This document shows, in pieces, positions 16,101 through 23,927 of a stretch of 34,393 bases of DNA (position 1 is the stretch's first letter; every line of letters starts with the position of its first letter). The position numbers were made by a program, and so were the translations under genes. A model generated the notes under the pieces. That model saw only the letters and a list, made by a program, of their open reading frames with translations. It was not told the DNA's origin and made no database searches. This DNA is from Planctomycetota bacterium (lineage in GTDB: Bacteria; Planctomycetota; Phycisphaerae; Phycisphaerales; SM1A02): contig QWPW01000034.1 in assembly GCA_003671025.1 (NCBI GenBank), positions 1 through 34,393 on the forward strand, in the 5' to 3' direction.

Positions 16101-18536
16101 ATGGTTCACTCCATGCGATCTGGACGACTGTCAACCGCCTTGCTCTGGTTCACCGCCTGCTCCGCCGTGAGTGCTCTTTTGCTGGCGATTGCGCTTCTCG
16201 CACAGATCGGGGTTGATGGGGGAGAGGCTGTCGGCCCCAATGAGGTCGTGGTCTACGAGGCAACCAAGTCAAATGAACGGGATCACGTGCGCGCGATCGC
16301 GGGCATCACCCGCGCGCGCATCATGCAAGAGGTTCGCCCGGCGATGGCGCGCGCGCAGCTGATCGCTGCCGATCCGCGAGTCATCGCTGCGGCTCGCACC
16401 TGTAAGCGCGAAGAAATTGATCGCCTCGCCAATGAGCTCATTCGTGGCTCGACCGAAGTGGATTTGATCGCCATCTTCGATGCCAAGGGAATGTTGTGCG
16501 GATTCAATTCCATTCGCAACGACGGCGAGCCCTATCCCGAGCAGGGCGTGGCCAGCCTATTTGAGAAGAGTTTTTCGTCGCGCGAGGTTGTGACCAATTG
16601 CCTGCGCGATTCTTCGACCGCGGCGTCGCTGGAATTCCAGCACCAGTGTGATTTCTCTCCCGCGCTCGTCGGAAGCAAGGGGCTCGCGGTTGCGTACAGC
16701 GTCCCGCTGCGCGACCCGACGTCCAACGCGATTCTTGGCGTGGTCAGTGTGCGACTGTGGTTCGATCGCCTGATGGAACTCTTGCCGCAGAACGAGCCCT
16801 CCGCGAACGTCGCGTTTGTTTCCGACGACGGCGAGCTCTTCAGCGAAACTCTCACCCAAGGCGGCGCCGAGTTCCCCATTCCTTTGGACAGCGTGAAGCA
16901 AATGGTCGCGGCGCTGAGCAGTTCGGGAAACCCCGACGCAACCTTTGCGTGGAATGATCTCATCGTTGAACTCGCGGAGGTCACTGATGTTCAATCGCTG
17001 AAAGCGGCTGCCGCCAAGGTGCACTCCAACAAGTTGACTTCACTGGGGATCAAGTCGTTCGATGTCAACGCGCTGAAGGGCGGCAAGATTTTCGTACTCG
17101 CCTACGCGGATCGAACATGGATCACTGGCGATCAAACGCGCGCTCGCACGGCCACCGCGATGGGCGTGCTCATGATCGCACTGTGTGTGTTGGCCGCGTT
17201 TCTGTTTCTGCTCACGATGCACCATCGTGCGCTCGCGCTGCAACTCGCGGTCGCGGGGAAGGCGGCCGACGCTGCCTCGCGTTCCAAGAGCGGCTTCCTC
17301 GCGCACATGAGCCATGAGATTCGAACTCCCATGACAGCGGTGCTGGGTTACCTCGAACTTTTGGGTGGCCCCGAACCTGCCGCGAATTCGAAGCAGCCCT
17401 CACGAGCAGAACTCATTGCCATCGCTCGCCGCAACGCGAAGCACATGCTGGCGATCTTGGACGACATCCTCGACCTCTCACGCATCGAATCGAATGAAAC
17501 CCCGCTGCAATTCGCGTGGATTCGACCGCTCGACATCGCGCGCGAATGCGTTGCGGCGGCCGCGCCCGCTGCTGCAGGACGGGGCATCACGGTGCGGTTG
17601 CAGAGCGCACTCGGCGAAGGTGCGAATGAAATCGGCTCAATGGGAACCGACCCCAATCGGTTGTGGCAAATCCTCACCAATCTCATCGGCAACGCCGTGA
17701 AGTTCACCGATCGCGGCGAAGTGGTGGTCACCGTCGAGCCGTGCGAGGGAGACATATTTGAGTTTCGCGTGCGCGATTGCGGAATCGGTATCGACCCAAG
17801 CAAGCAGTCGCAGTTGTTCAAGCCCTTCTCGCAGATCGACTCGGGCATGAGCCGTCGCCACGGCGGCACAGGACTGGGCTTGGTGATCACGAAGCATTAC
17901 GTCGAATTGCTCGGTGGCACCATCGAACTTCAGTCTGCGCTTGGCGTGGGCACGACGGTGATCGTTCGACTGCCATCGCGCCTGTCGGTCGAGCCGCGCT
18001 CGAGCGCCGCGGCAAACACGAGCGCAGCGGCAAACACGAGTGCAGCAGCAAACACAAGCGCGCCTGCGAACACGAGTGCAGCGGGCGGTCGAGCGGTGGA
18101 CGCTCCAGTTCAACTCGACACAACACCGCTCGCGGGTGCGCGTGTGCTAGTCGCAGAAGACCATGAGGACAATCAGGCGCTCATGCGTTACTACCTCGAG
18201 GCTGCAGGCGCGATTGTGCTGGGTGCGAACAATGGACAAGAGGCGATCGCGCAGATTGAGGCGGCCACGGAGCCATTTGATGTCGTCTTCATGGATATGC
18301 AGATGCCGGTGATGGACGGATACACCGCCAGCAAACAGCTGCGCAAATCGGGCTATCGCGGCATCATCGTCGCGCTCACGGGGCACGCGATGGAAGGCGA
18401 GCGAGAACGCTGCATGGAATCTGGTTGCTCAGATTACCTCAGCAAGCCCGCGACTCGTGAGGACGTGGTGCGCAAGGTGCTTCGCTACGTGCCGGTTCGG
18501 GTCACCCAAGCGAGTGCCGCGCACGGTGGTGCATGA
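16101..18536 (+). CDS. Membrane hybrid sensor histidine kinase with receiver domain
   Basis: Two-component sensor of 811 residues. A first membrane helix (about 11-36) and a second (about 352-373) enclose a 310-residue periplasmic sensor of Cache-like pattern (IRNDGEPYP, then GLAVAYSVPLRDP and ILGVVSVRLWFDRL), with four cysteines at 101, 133, 167 and 183. HisKA follows with H405 in HMSHEIRTPM, then HATPase with N531 (NLIGNAVKF), DCGIGID and the GGTGLGLVI lid. A linker of AAANTS repeats leads to a receiver domain (680-797) with acid pocket E686/D687, phospho-acceptor D732 (FMDMQMPVMDG), T760 and K782. ATG 16101 is chosen for the GGGGGA eight bases upstream; a longer frame to 16050 lacks support. 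The stop overlaps the start of a response-regulator stub. Confidence 0.93.
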   Translation: MVHSMRSGRLSTALLWFTACSAVSALLLAIALLAQIGVDGGEAVGPNEVVVYEATKSNERDHVRAIAGITRARIMQEVRPAMARAQLIAADPRVIAAARTCKREEIDRLANELIRGSTEVDLIAIFDAKGMLCGFNSIRNDGEPYPEQGVASLFEKSFSSREVVTNCLRDSSTAASLEFQHQCDFSPALVGSKGLAVAYSVPLRDPTSNAILGVVSVRLWFDRLMELLPQNEPSANVAFVSDDGELFSETLTQGGAEFPIPLDSVKQMVAALSSSGNPDATFAWNDLIVELAEVTDVQSLKAAAAKVHSNKLTSLGIKSFDVNALKGGKIFVLAYADRTWITGDQTRARTATAMGVLMIALCVLAAFLFLLTMHHRALALQLAVAGKAADAASRSKSGFLAHMSHEIRTPMTAVLGYLELLGGPEPAANSKQPSRAELIAIARRNAKHMLAILDDILDLSRIESNETPLQFAWIRPLDIARECVAAAAPAAAGRGITVRLQSALGEGANEIGSMGTDPNRLWQILTNLIGNAVKFTDRGEVVVTVEPCEGDIFEFRVRDCGIGIDPSKQSQLFKPFSQIDSGMSRRHGGTGLGLVITKHYVELLGGTIELQSALGVGTTVIVRLPSRLSVEPRSSAAANTSAAANTSAAANTSAPANTSAAGGRAVDAPVQLDTTPLAGARVLVAEDHEDNQALMRYYLEAAGAIVLGANNGQEAIAQIEAATEPFDVVFMDMQMPVMDGYTASKQLRKSGYRGIIVALTGHAMEGERERCMESGCSDYLSKPATREDVVRKVLRYVPVRVTQASAAHGGA
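18005..18085 (+). repeat. 18-bp tandem repeat in the kinase linker
   Basis: Four copies with a period of exactly 18 bases (anchors aaacac or gaacac at 18014, 18032, 18050 and 18068) encode AAANTS hexapeptides. It makes a flexible linker between kinase core and receiver, and the length may vary between strains through slippage. Confidence 0.8.
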
Positions 18537-18586
18537 TTGATCGCGTGTGGATGATCGACGACGAACCGCGCGTGCGCAGTTCATGA
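18533..18586 (+). pseudogene. Response-regulator stub (first 17 codons of a receiver domain)
   Basis: The ATG at 18533 overlaps the kinase TGA as ATGA, the usual coupling of a kinase with its response regulator. The frame reads MIDRVWMIDDEPRVRSS and then stops at TGA 18584-18586. RVWMIDDEPRVR is a textbook first strand and acidic pocket of a receiver domain (compare RILVVDDEPxVR). The following 110 bases up to the convergent hydrolase gene do not continue a receiver in any forward frame I read. It is therefore best seen as the surviving head of a deleted response regulator. A genuine 17-residue peptide is possible but less likely. Confidence 0.6.
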
Positions 18587-18698
18587 TCCTTTGACCCAAC
18601 GCGTGGGCATGCAAACGAGTCTTGTTGATTCGGGAGCACGAAGCCGGCGGCGGTCCTTCGGTGCGCGAGAGCATCTTGTTTGCATCTTTCGCGACCGA

Positions 18699-19751
18699 CT
18701 ATTTCGTCACTGACTTTTTTGGAACGGGCTTCGCGGCGTTGTCGTTCGCACTTCGACTCTGCGCGAACATCCAATCAAGCACGCCGTCATCGCCGAAGCG
18801 ATACGCGCTGGTCCACGAGTCATGTCCGACGCCGTCGTATTCGCGATACATCGGATTCGGCGCGCGCTTAGGCATCGGACGCGCGAGGCTCGGATCGAGT
18901 TTGCCTTTCGCGCTGCGGTCATTCGTGTGTTTCGCATCGCGACTGAGATTGGCGCTCGCGCCGGCGATGGCTTCGCGCATGGTGCGACTCAACTCGACGG
19001 GCACAACGGGATCGTCACTGCCGTGCACGATGTAGAAAGGGATACGCGCCAATGTCGCCGCAGTCGATGGATCGCCGCCGCCGCAAATGGGAACCACCGC
19101 CGCGAACAGCTCTGGTCGACGCATCGCCAAATCAAACGAACCGAATCCGCCCAGCGAAAGTCCCGTGAGATACACGCGCGTTGGATCGATGGGCTTGGTC
19201 GCCATCACCTCGTCGATGGCTTGCATGAGTGCGCGCATCGCGTTGGTTGGTGTGCGGTTGAAGGTGGGCAATTCGTCGCGCTCGCGAATGCCTTTGATGT
19301 CCAAGGGTGACCACACATCGTCGACGGGACATTGCATGGCCAACACGAAGCAAGGAGCCTTCGCTTGAAACGCATCACTCGCGCACGCGGCTGCGAAGTG
19401 CACCAACTGCGCGTTGTTGTCGTTGCCTCGTTCGCCTGAGCCGTGGAGAAAGACCACCAGCGGAACGCGCGCGTGGGGATCGGCGAGCGCAGTCGCGCGC
19501 GGCTCGATGAGTCGGTAGCGATAGGTCGTCGCAACCGCATCGTCCGCGCGACGCAGCACTGTTTCGCCTGACGCGATGTTGGGATACTTGTTGACGACGG
19601 GCGCGATTTGCGTCGGCGCATCGACGGGTTTCGCTGCTGCGTCTTTCGCTTTGTTCTGCGCGTGAGCAGCGCTCGCCAGAGTAAGCACGCACAGCGGCGC
19701 GAGAACAAAAACATTGAGAGTGGATTGCAGTTTCGCGCGCGCGTTGATCAT
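18699..19751 (-). CDS. Exported alpha/beta hydrolase (esterase / prolyl-oligopeptidase-like)
   Basis: Predicted secreted serine hydrolase of 350 residues. The ATG at 19749-19751 gives a clean signal peptide (NVFVLAPLCVLTLASAAHAQ, cleavage after AHA); the frame extends seven residues further without need. Core motifs are FLHGSGERG (101-109, oxyanion region), GLSLGGFGS with nucleophile S199, HGSDDPVVP with D245/D246 as candidate acid, and YDGVGHDSW with H310. The arrangement is that of the PHB-depolymerase/prolyl-oligopeptidase-like esterases found in planctomycete polysaccharide and xenobiotic metabolism. The basic tail (KPVPKKSVTK) is unremarkable. It lies 54 bases downstream of nuoB on the same strand, and converges with the kinase/stub. 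Substrate unknown. Confidence 0.85.
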   Translation of the reverse strand: MINARAKLQSTLNVFVLAPLCVLTLASAAHAQNKAKDAAAKPVDAPTQIAPVVNKYPNIASGETVLRRADDAVATTYRYRLIEPRATALADPHARVPLVVFLHGSGERGNDNNAQLVHFAAACASDAFQAKAPCFVLAMQCPVDDVWSPLDIKGIRERDELPTFNRTPTNAMRALMQAIDEVMATKPIDPTRVYLTGLSLGGFGSFDLAMRRPELFAAVVPICGGGDPSTAATLARIPFYIVHGSDDPVVPVELSRTMREAIAGASANLSRDAKHTNDRSAKGKLDPSLARPMPKRAPNPMYREYDGVGHDSWTSAYRFGDDGVLDWMFAQSRSANDNAAKPVPKKSVTK

Positions 19752-19805
19752 GCGCTCAGGGTAACGCTGCACACATGAGTGCAGCGCCTCATCGAATGCA
19801 TCACC

Positions 19806-20378
19806 TCAACCGCGAAGTGGCATACCCAGCGACACGGGCTGCGGGCGGACTTCGTAGTTGGGCGTGAGCGCGATGTTGAGCGGAAGACGCTTGCCCGTGG
19901 GATCACGCGGGATATTGTCCTCATCGATGATGCGCTGAATCGCCATGATTCCTTCGATGAGCATCTCCGGGCGCGGCGGACATCCTGGGACATACACATC
20001 AACAGGGATGTATTGGTCGACGCCTTGCACGACCGCATAGGTATCGAACACGCCACCAGTCGAAGCGCACGCGCCCATGGAGATGACCCACTTCGGTTCG
20101 GCCATCTGCATGTAAATGCGCTGCAGAACTGGGAGCGTCTTCACACTCACACGGCCCGCGACGATGAGCAAGTCCGCTTGACGCGGCGAGAAACGCATGA
20201 CCTCAGCGCCAAAGCGCGCGAGATCAAAGCGCGAACACGCGGTCGCCATGAGTTCGATTCCGCAGCATGCGGTGGCGAAGGGAAGCGGCCACACACTCGA
20301 TCGACGCGCCCAATTGACGACGCGATTGAGTTGGGTGGTGACGACGCTGTCGGTGGGGAGTGCTGCTTCGATGCCCAT
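19806..20378 (-). CDS. nuoB: NADH-quinone oxidoreductase subunit B
   Basis: Iron-sulfur subunit of respiratory complex I that carries cluster N2 and passes electrons to quinone on the cytoplasmic side of the membrane. The 190-residue protein keeps all four N2 cysteines: the vicinal pair C38/C39 in [12 protein letters not shown]104 in [10 protein letters not shown] and C133 in [11 protein letters not shown]. The amino end ([19 protein letters not shown]) is typical. The ATG at 20376-20378 has no clear ribosome-binding site. No other nuo gene lies within the window: upstream is a STAS protein and downstream an esterase. Either the nuo genes are scattered in this genome, or this is an extra copy or part of a NuoB-like hydrogenase module; the sequence itself favours a true NuoB. 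Confidence 0.93.
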   Translation of the reverse strand: MGIEAALPTDSVVTTQLNRVVNWARRSSVWPLPFATACCGIELMATACSRFDLARFGAEVMRFSPRQADLLIVAGRVSVKTLPVLQRIYMQMAEPKWVISMGACASTGGVFDTYAVVQGVDQYIPVDVYVPGCPPRPEMLIEGIMAIQRIIDEDNIPRDPTGKRLPLNIALTPNYEVRPQPVSLGMPLRG

Positions 20379-20508
20379 AGGGATTCACATACTAGCGAGC
20401 CCATGCAGAACGCGGACGCAGCGTATGTGCGCATTATTCGAGCGACGCGCTCGCATCAGGAGAGACAAATTTCGTGGGACGCAGCAAGCGTGCTCGAGCG
20501 TCGCTGAC

Positions 20509-20907
20509 TCAGCCGAGAATGTTGCCGAGCTCATCACGACCGTGGACCACCGTGTAAAGGCGGTCGATGCGCATCATGCGGAAGAGGTCGAGCAGACTGC
20601 GGCTCGTTCCCGTCATGTACGGCTTCATCTTTGCGGCTTCGGCGCGATTGCGCAGATCGACGCACATTCCAAGACCCATGCTCGAGAGCATGGTCACGCC
20701 GGAAAATTCGAGCACAAACGAGCTGCCTTTGGGCATGTTTGCCGCCGCCAGCGCCTCGGTCACCTCGGAGGAGATGATCGGCGCTTCGCGCTGCCCAATC
20801 GACGGACAAACCACGCGAGCGAGCAACCCCTTGGGGAAGCGCTCGATCGCGACGAACTGGGACAAATTGGTCTCGCGGTTGTTCGTCGTCAGCGTGTACG
20901 GGGTCAT
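20509..20907 (-). CDS. STAS-domain protein (anti-sigma-factor-antagonist-like)
   Basis: A 132-residue protein with a single STAS fold. The central strand-helix reads SSFVLEFSGVTMLSSMGLGM, where family members normally have D-SS-GLG; S75 or S76 aligns with the serine phosphorylated in SpoIIAA-type antagonists. The acidic residue that usually precedes the serines is missing (MLSS instead of xDSS). The ATG at 20905-20907 lies shortly after an AGGGG stretch, which is closer than ideal for a ribosome-binding site. It sits between the coiled-coil gene and nuoB, all on the minus strand. A terminator hairpin at 20967-20992 suggests its own promoter or partial read-through. The partner kinase or anti-sigma factor is not in the window. 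Confidence 0.8.
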   Translation of the reverse strand: MTPYTLTTNNRETNLSQFVAIERFPKGLLARVVCPSIGQREAPIISSEVTEALAAANMPKGSSFVLEFSGVTMLSSMGLGMCVDLRNRAEAAKMKPYMTGTSRSLLDLFRMMRIDRLYTVVHGRDELGNILG

Positions 20908-20966
20908 GCCCCTGATTTCGGCAGTCGCAAGGAGCGACTTCTGCCCAAGCCATCCGAGAAGCGAAA

Positions 20967-20992
20967 ACCGCCCCGAAAATTTCGGGGCGGTT
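20967..20992 (-). terminator. Terminator after the coiled-coil gene
   Basis: A perfect palindrome AACCGCCCCGAAA/TTTCGGGGCGGTT forms a 13-bp arm and is followed on the minus strand by a short T run (the stem itself ends in TTTT). It lies about 50 bases past the stop at 21044. Confidence 0.75.
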
Positions 20993-21043
20993 GCAATCGG
21001 TGCGCATTGGGGGAGTTGCGCGCGCATTTCGCGGCGCGCTCGC

Positions 21044-22552
21044 TCAGAAATTCCCCGAGTGGCCACTGGAGGATTGAGCGGAGTGATGCAGTTCGTCGCC
21101 GCGGTCTTCGTTGTCGTGGTCTCGCACGCGGTTGCCAGCGATGTCCAGCTCGAGCGCGCGATTGACCGCGATGCTCGGGAGTTGCAGCGCATCACCAGCG
21201 TTGCTGTGGGCGTGACGTGAAAGATCGAGACGCGAAATTTCGGTGGCAAAGGTGCGCGCGAGTTCGCGTGGATCGGCCGTGAGATTAGGCGCATCGATAC
21301 GAATGTTGGCAAACGCGCCGTCCGCGCGCGCCGCCAATTGGCGCAGCGCCGAAGAGAACCCGCGCATGTCCGCCGAGAGTTCGTCGCGCACGCCCGCGCT
21401 GATGGCATCGGTAAGCGGACGAATGCGCGCGCGGTCGGATCCGTTGAGCAGTGGCGCCCATGTCGAGAGTTCGGCGATGAGCGGAGCGGCAACATTGCTG
21501 GCGTTGCACAGCGTGGCGGTGGTGATCACCGCGTGATCCGCGCGTTCCACCAATTCGCCCGTGAGTCGCTCGCTCTTCTCAACCAACCAACCGAGGTCAT
21601 CGCGCATGCGTCGCATCTCGCCTTGCACCACTTCGCGCGAAGCGGCAACCTCGTGCACCAGTGTGCTCAGCGCTTCGCGAAGCGCGCCCGCGTCACTGGT
21701 TCGCTGTGCGAGGGTTTCGATGTGCCGTTCGCCTTCGGCAGAAAGTCCTGCGAGCGCGGCGGTCGCGCGTTCGGCGCGATCGACGGTGGCCGTGATCGAA
21801 TCGACGCGGTTCATCACAGTCTCGGTGTGCGCAGAAACCATTTCGGCTTGCGACACCGCGAGACCGAGTCGGCCCAATCGCTGCTCGATCTCGTTGTCGA
21901 GCCACGCAAGTTTGCTGTTGGCGGCCTGTTCGATGCGCGCTTCGACTTCTTGCACGCGCTCGAAGCGCCAGTTGAGTTCACGCTCGAGCCATTGGAATTT
22001 CTCTTGCGCCAATCGTTCGATCGAGGCATGCAGCGCGGATTCGGATTCCTGATTGCGCACGCGCAGCGTCTCGTCGGCTTGCGCGATCGCTTCGTTTGCC
22101 CGCGTGGCCGCGCCTTCACCGCGCTCGACTTGCACATCAAACGCTTGCAGCATGCGCACACCTAAACGCAAGCGCTCGTCGATGTCGGCACTGGCGCGAG
22201 CGGCGCGCTCGGCAGCGGCGCGTTCATCGGCGAGGCGATTTTCGAGGTGGCCGACGATGCTCTCTGCGCGATGAACCAACTCGACGAGTCGCGCGGGACC
22301 AGTGCTCGGTGTGAGGCTTGCGCGCGGCGCGAGCGAGATCGTCGGAGTGATCTCGCAGGTCGTCGTCGGGGTGTTGATTTCGTGCGCGGGCGCGCTGGTT
22401 TGGGCGCAGGGGAGCGGCGCTGGGTGACCATTCAAGCCCTGCCCGTTCGACGCGTGCGTGTTGGGAAACCCCGTGTTTGAAAGCGCCGGGCCCGACAACG
22501 AGAACGTCGCGATCAGCGGCAGTTCCGGATTCTTCGTTTGCTCTCCGAGCAT
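21044..22552 (-). CDS. Long coiled-coil protein of unknown function
   Basis: A 502-residue protein I do not recognise. The first 85 residues are Pro/Thr/Ser-rich and without a signal peptide or membrane helix. Residues about 88-330 are Ala/Glu/Arg-rich heptads (for example ELVHRAESIVGHLENRLADE and WLERELNWRFERVQEVEARI) that predict a long coiled coil, with a recurring A-W-L-E/D-x-E-x-x-x-R pattern. Residues 330-500 are mixed helix and end in a His/Asp-rich disordered tail. The ATG at 22550-22552 is the first in frame. Such proteins in bacteria often act as scaffolds or methyl-accepting-like signalling rods, but no MCP hairpin signature is visible. It is followed by a terminator and then the STAS gene. 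Composition (high Ala, Arg, Glu) equals its neighbours, so no sign of recent transfer. Confidence 0.75.
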   Translation of the reverse strand: MLGEQTKNPELPLIATFSLSGPALSNTGFPNTHASNGQGLNGHPAPLPCAQTSAPAHEINTPTTTCEITPTISLAPRASLTPSTGPARLVELVHRAESIVGHLENRLADERAAAERAARASADIDERLRLGVRMLQAFDVQVERGEGAATRANEAIAQADETLRVRNQESESALHASIERLAQEKFQWLERELNWRFERVQEVEARIEQAANSKLAWLDNEIEQRLGRLGLAVSQAEMVSAHTETVMNRVDSITATVDRAERATAALAGLSAEGERHIETLAQRTSDAGALREALSTLVHEVAASREVVQGEMRRMRDDLGWLVEKSERLTGELVERADHAVITTATLCNASNVAAPLIAELSTWAPLLNGSDRARIRPLTDAISAGVRDELSADMRGFSSALRQLAARADGAFANIRIDAPNLTADPRELARTFATEISRLDLSRHAHSNAGDALQLPSIAVNRALELDIAGNRVRDHDNEDRGDELHHSAQSSSGHSGNF

Positions 22553-22925
22553 TCCATTATTCGCTTTCTGGCATCCATGCCTGAGCGGTCATCATTGCGC
22601 AACCCACACACATACACACGCTGTCGTGATGGCGCGGCGAACCGATGCCGCTCACACGCGAGGCCTCAAGAGGCTCTCATACAAGCCGCCACGGTAGCGA
22701 ACTATTTCGGCACGCACGACCGAGAAGCACCAATGTTGTCGTGAATCTCTGCGTGTGGGGTGTTCGCCAAGCGTTCGCGGTCGACGCGTGACATCACATG
22801 AGGCCGCATCAGCAGCGGATTCAACCGACATCACCTCGAAGTACTTGCGATCCATAGTGGGGCCAACCATGCGTGGGGTGTACTCACGACATCCCTTTCA
22901 CTGCGACAATCGACCATCAACTCCA
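22553..22925. other. Divergent intergenic region
   Basis: It separates the minus-strand coiled-coil gene from the plus-strand HRI1-like gene and must hold both promoters. I see a short CA-rich tract at about 22604-22620 but no hairpin, tRNA or plausible reading frame with family character. The plus-strand frame is open from 22755 but its first 57 codons look non-coding. Confidence 0.4.
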
Positions 22926-23783
22926 ATGACCCAAACTCCTGAAGCCAATCGCGACAGCGCGCCAAGGTGGTTCGTCGGTGCATGGAAGCGCGAGTGGATG
23001 CGCCTGCGCGGCGAGCTCGCGGGCGAGACATTGATCGTGCGCGATCTGCAGACGCCGACGATCTTTGGCTCATGTCGAATCGCGCTCGATCGCCCGACGT
23101 TTGTCGGCGCGCACTCATTCGCCGATCTCGATGACGCGCAACTCGCGGCACTTCTTACCCAACGCGGCGGATTCGCGGGCACGGCGTCGTTCGTCGGAGA
23201 GGTTGCGCCAGTGCCGCCAGTTTCGGCCGTTGCGACGTGGGATCACGAGATCGACTTTCAACCGCGCAACAGCGTCGACACCGCGCGCCTTACGCAGACA
23301 AGCGCGACGACGGTGCTCGAAGAATCGCTCGACGAAACCTTCGATGAGTTGTGGTGCTCGATGTCACCACACGAGGGTCGATGCCTAGGACTGAAGATCA
23401 CGCGTGCCAATCGACTCGAGCGCATGCTGATCGTCGTGGACGATCACTTTGTCTACGCGCGTAATCGCACCCACGATCTCCCTCACGCGCACTCGCTCAC
23501 CGAACTCGTCGCCAGAACTCGGGCGACGCGCGCGCAAATCATCGAGCTGCTCGACTGCGAGTTTTCCTACGGGCTCGTGCGCGGCGGACAAGTTGGGTGG
23601 CAAGTACGCCACTCGACGTTGCCATGGCGCGAGGGCAGGGCGCTTGAGTTCGCGAATGAAGTCGCGACCGATGACCGCGGTGCACCGCGCGCGCGTGTTG
23701 CAGTCGACGGCGAAGCGTGGACGGTTCCAATCAACACGATGACGCGCGAGGATTTGGTGGAGATGTTTCGTGCGCCGCGGTGA
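22926..23783 (+). CDS. HRI1/lipocalin-like hypothetical protein
   Basis: A 285-residue cytoplasmic protein beginning at ATG 22926 (MTQTPEANRDSAPRWFVGAW). The part upstream in the same frame has no conserved character. Two halves with similar logic are visible: WKREWMRLRGELAGETLIVR followed by GSCRIALDRPTF, then GGFAGTASFVG and TWDHEIDFQPRNSVDTARL with FDELWCSMSP. This order (FVGxWKRxxxR, FAG, WxHxIDFQP, ExW) resembles, from memory, the HRI1-type beta-barrel proteins of fungi and bacteria, which have a lipocalin-like fold. No cofactor or catalytic residue is evident. It stands alone between divergent and convergent neighbours. The family assignment is an inference from pattern, and the function is unknown. 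Confidence 0.6.
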   Translation: MTQTPEANRDSAPRWFVGAWKREWMRLRGELAGETLIVRDLQTPTIFGSCRIALDRPTFVGAHSFADLDDAQLAALLTQRGGFAGTASFVGEVAPVPPVSAVATWDHEIDFQPRNSVDTARLTQTSATTVLEESLDETFDELWCSMSPHEGRCLGLKITRANRLERMLIVVDDHFVYARNRTHDLPHAHSLTELVARTRATRAQIIELLDCEFSYGLVRGGQVGWQVRHSTLPWREGRALEFANEVATDDRGAPRARVAVDGEAWTVPINTMTREDLVEMFRAPR

Positions 23784-23927
23784 GGAGCGGCCATCTGGGG
23801 CAGGCACATTTTTTCGTTTTGCTCGCACCTGCGCAACGTGACTTGCGGGCGTTGCGTGTCCCAGAGTTCTCAGCGAGACACATGTTCTGTCCACGAAAGT
23901 GTTGCGAGGTCATACACCGCGCGTGCC

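Noticed and set aside
20403-20507. A 34-codon plus-strand frame between nuoB and the STAS gene
   Set aside because: It is short, has no ribosome-binding site or recognisable motif, and probably lies in the nuoB promoter region.
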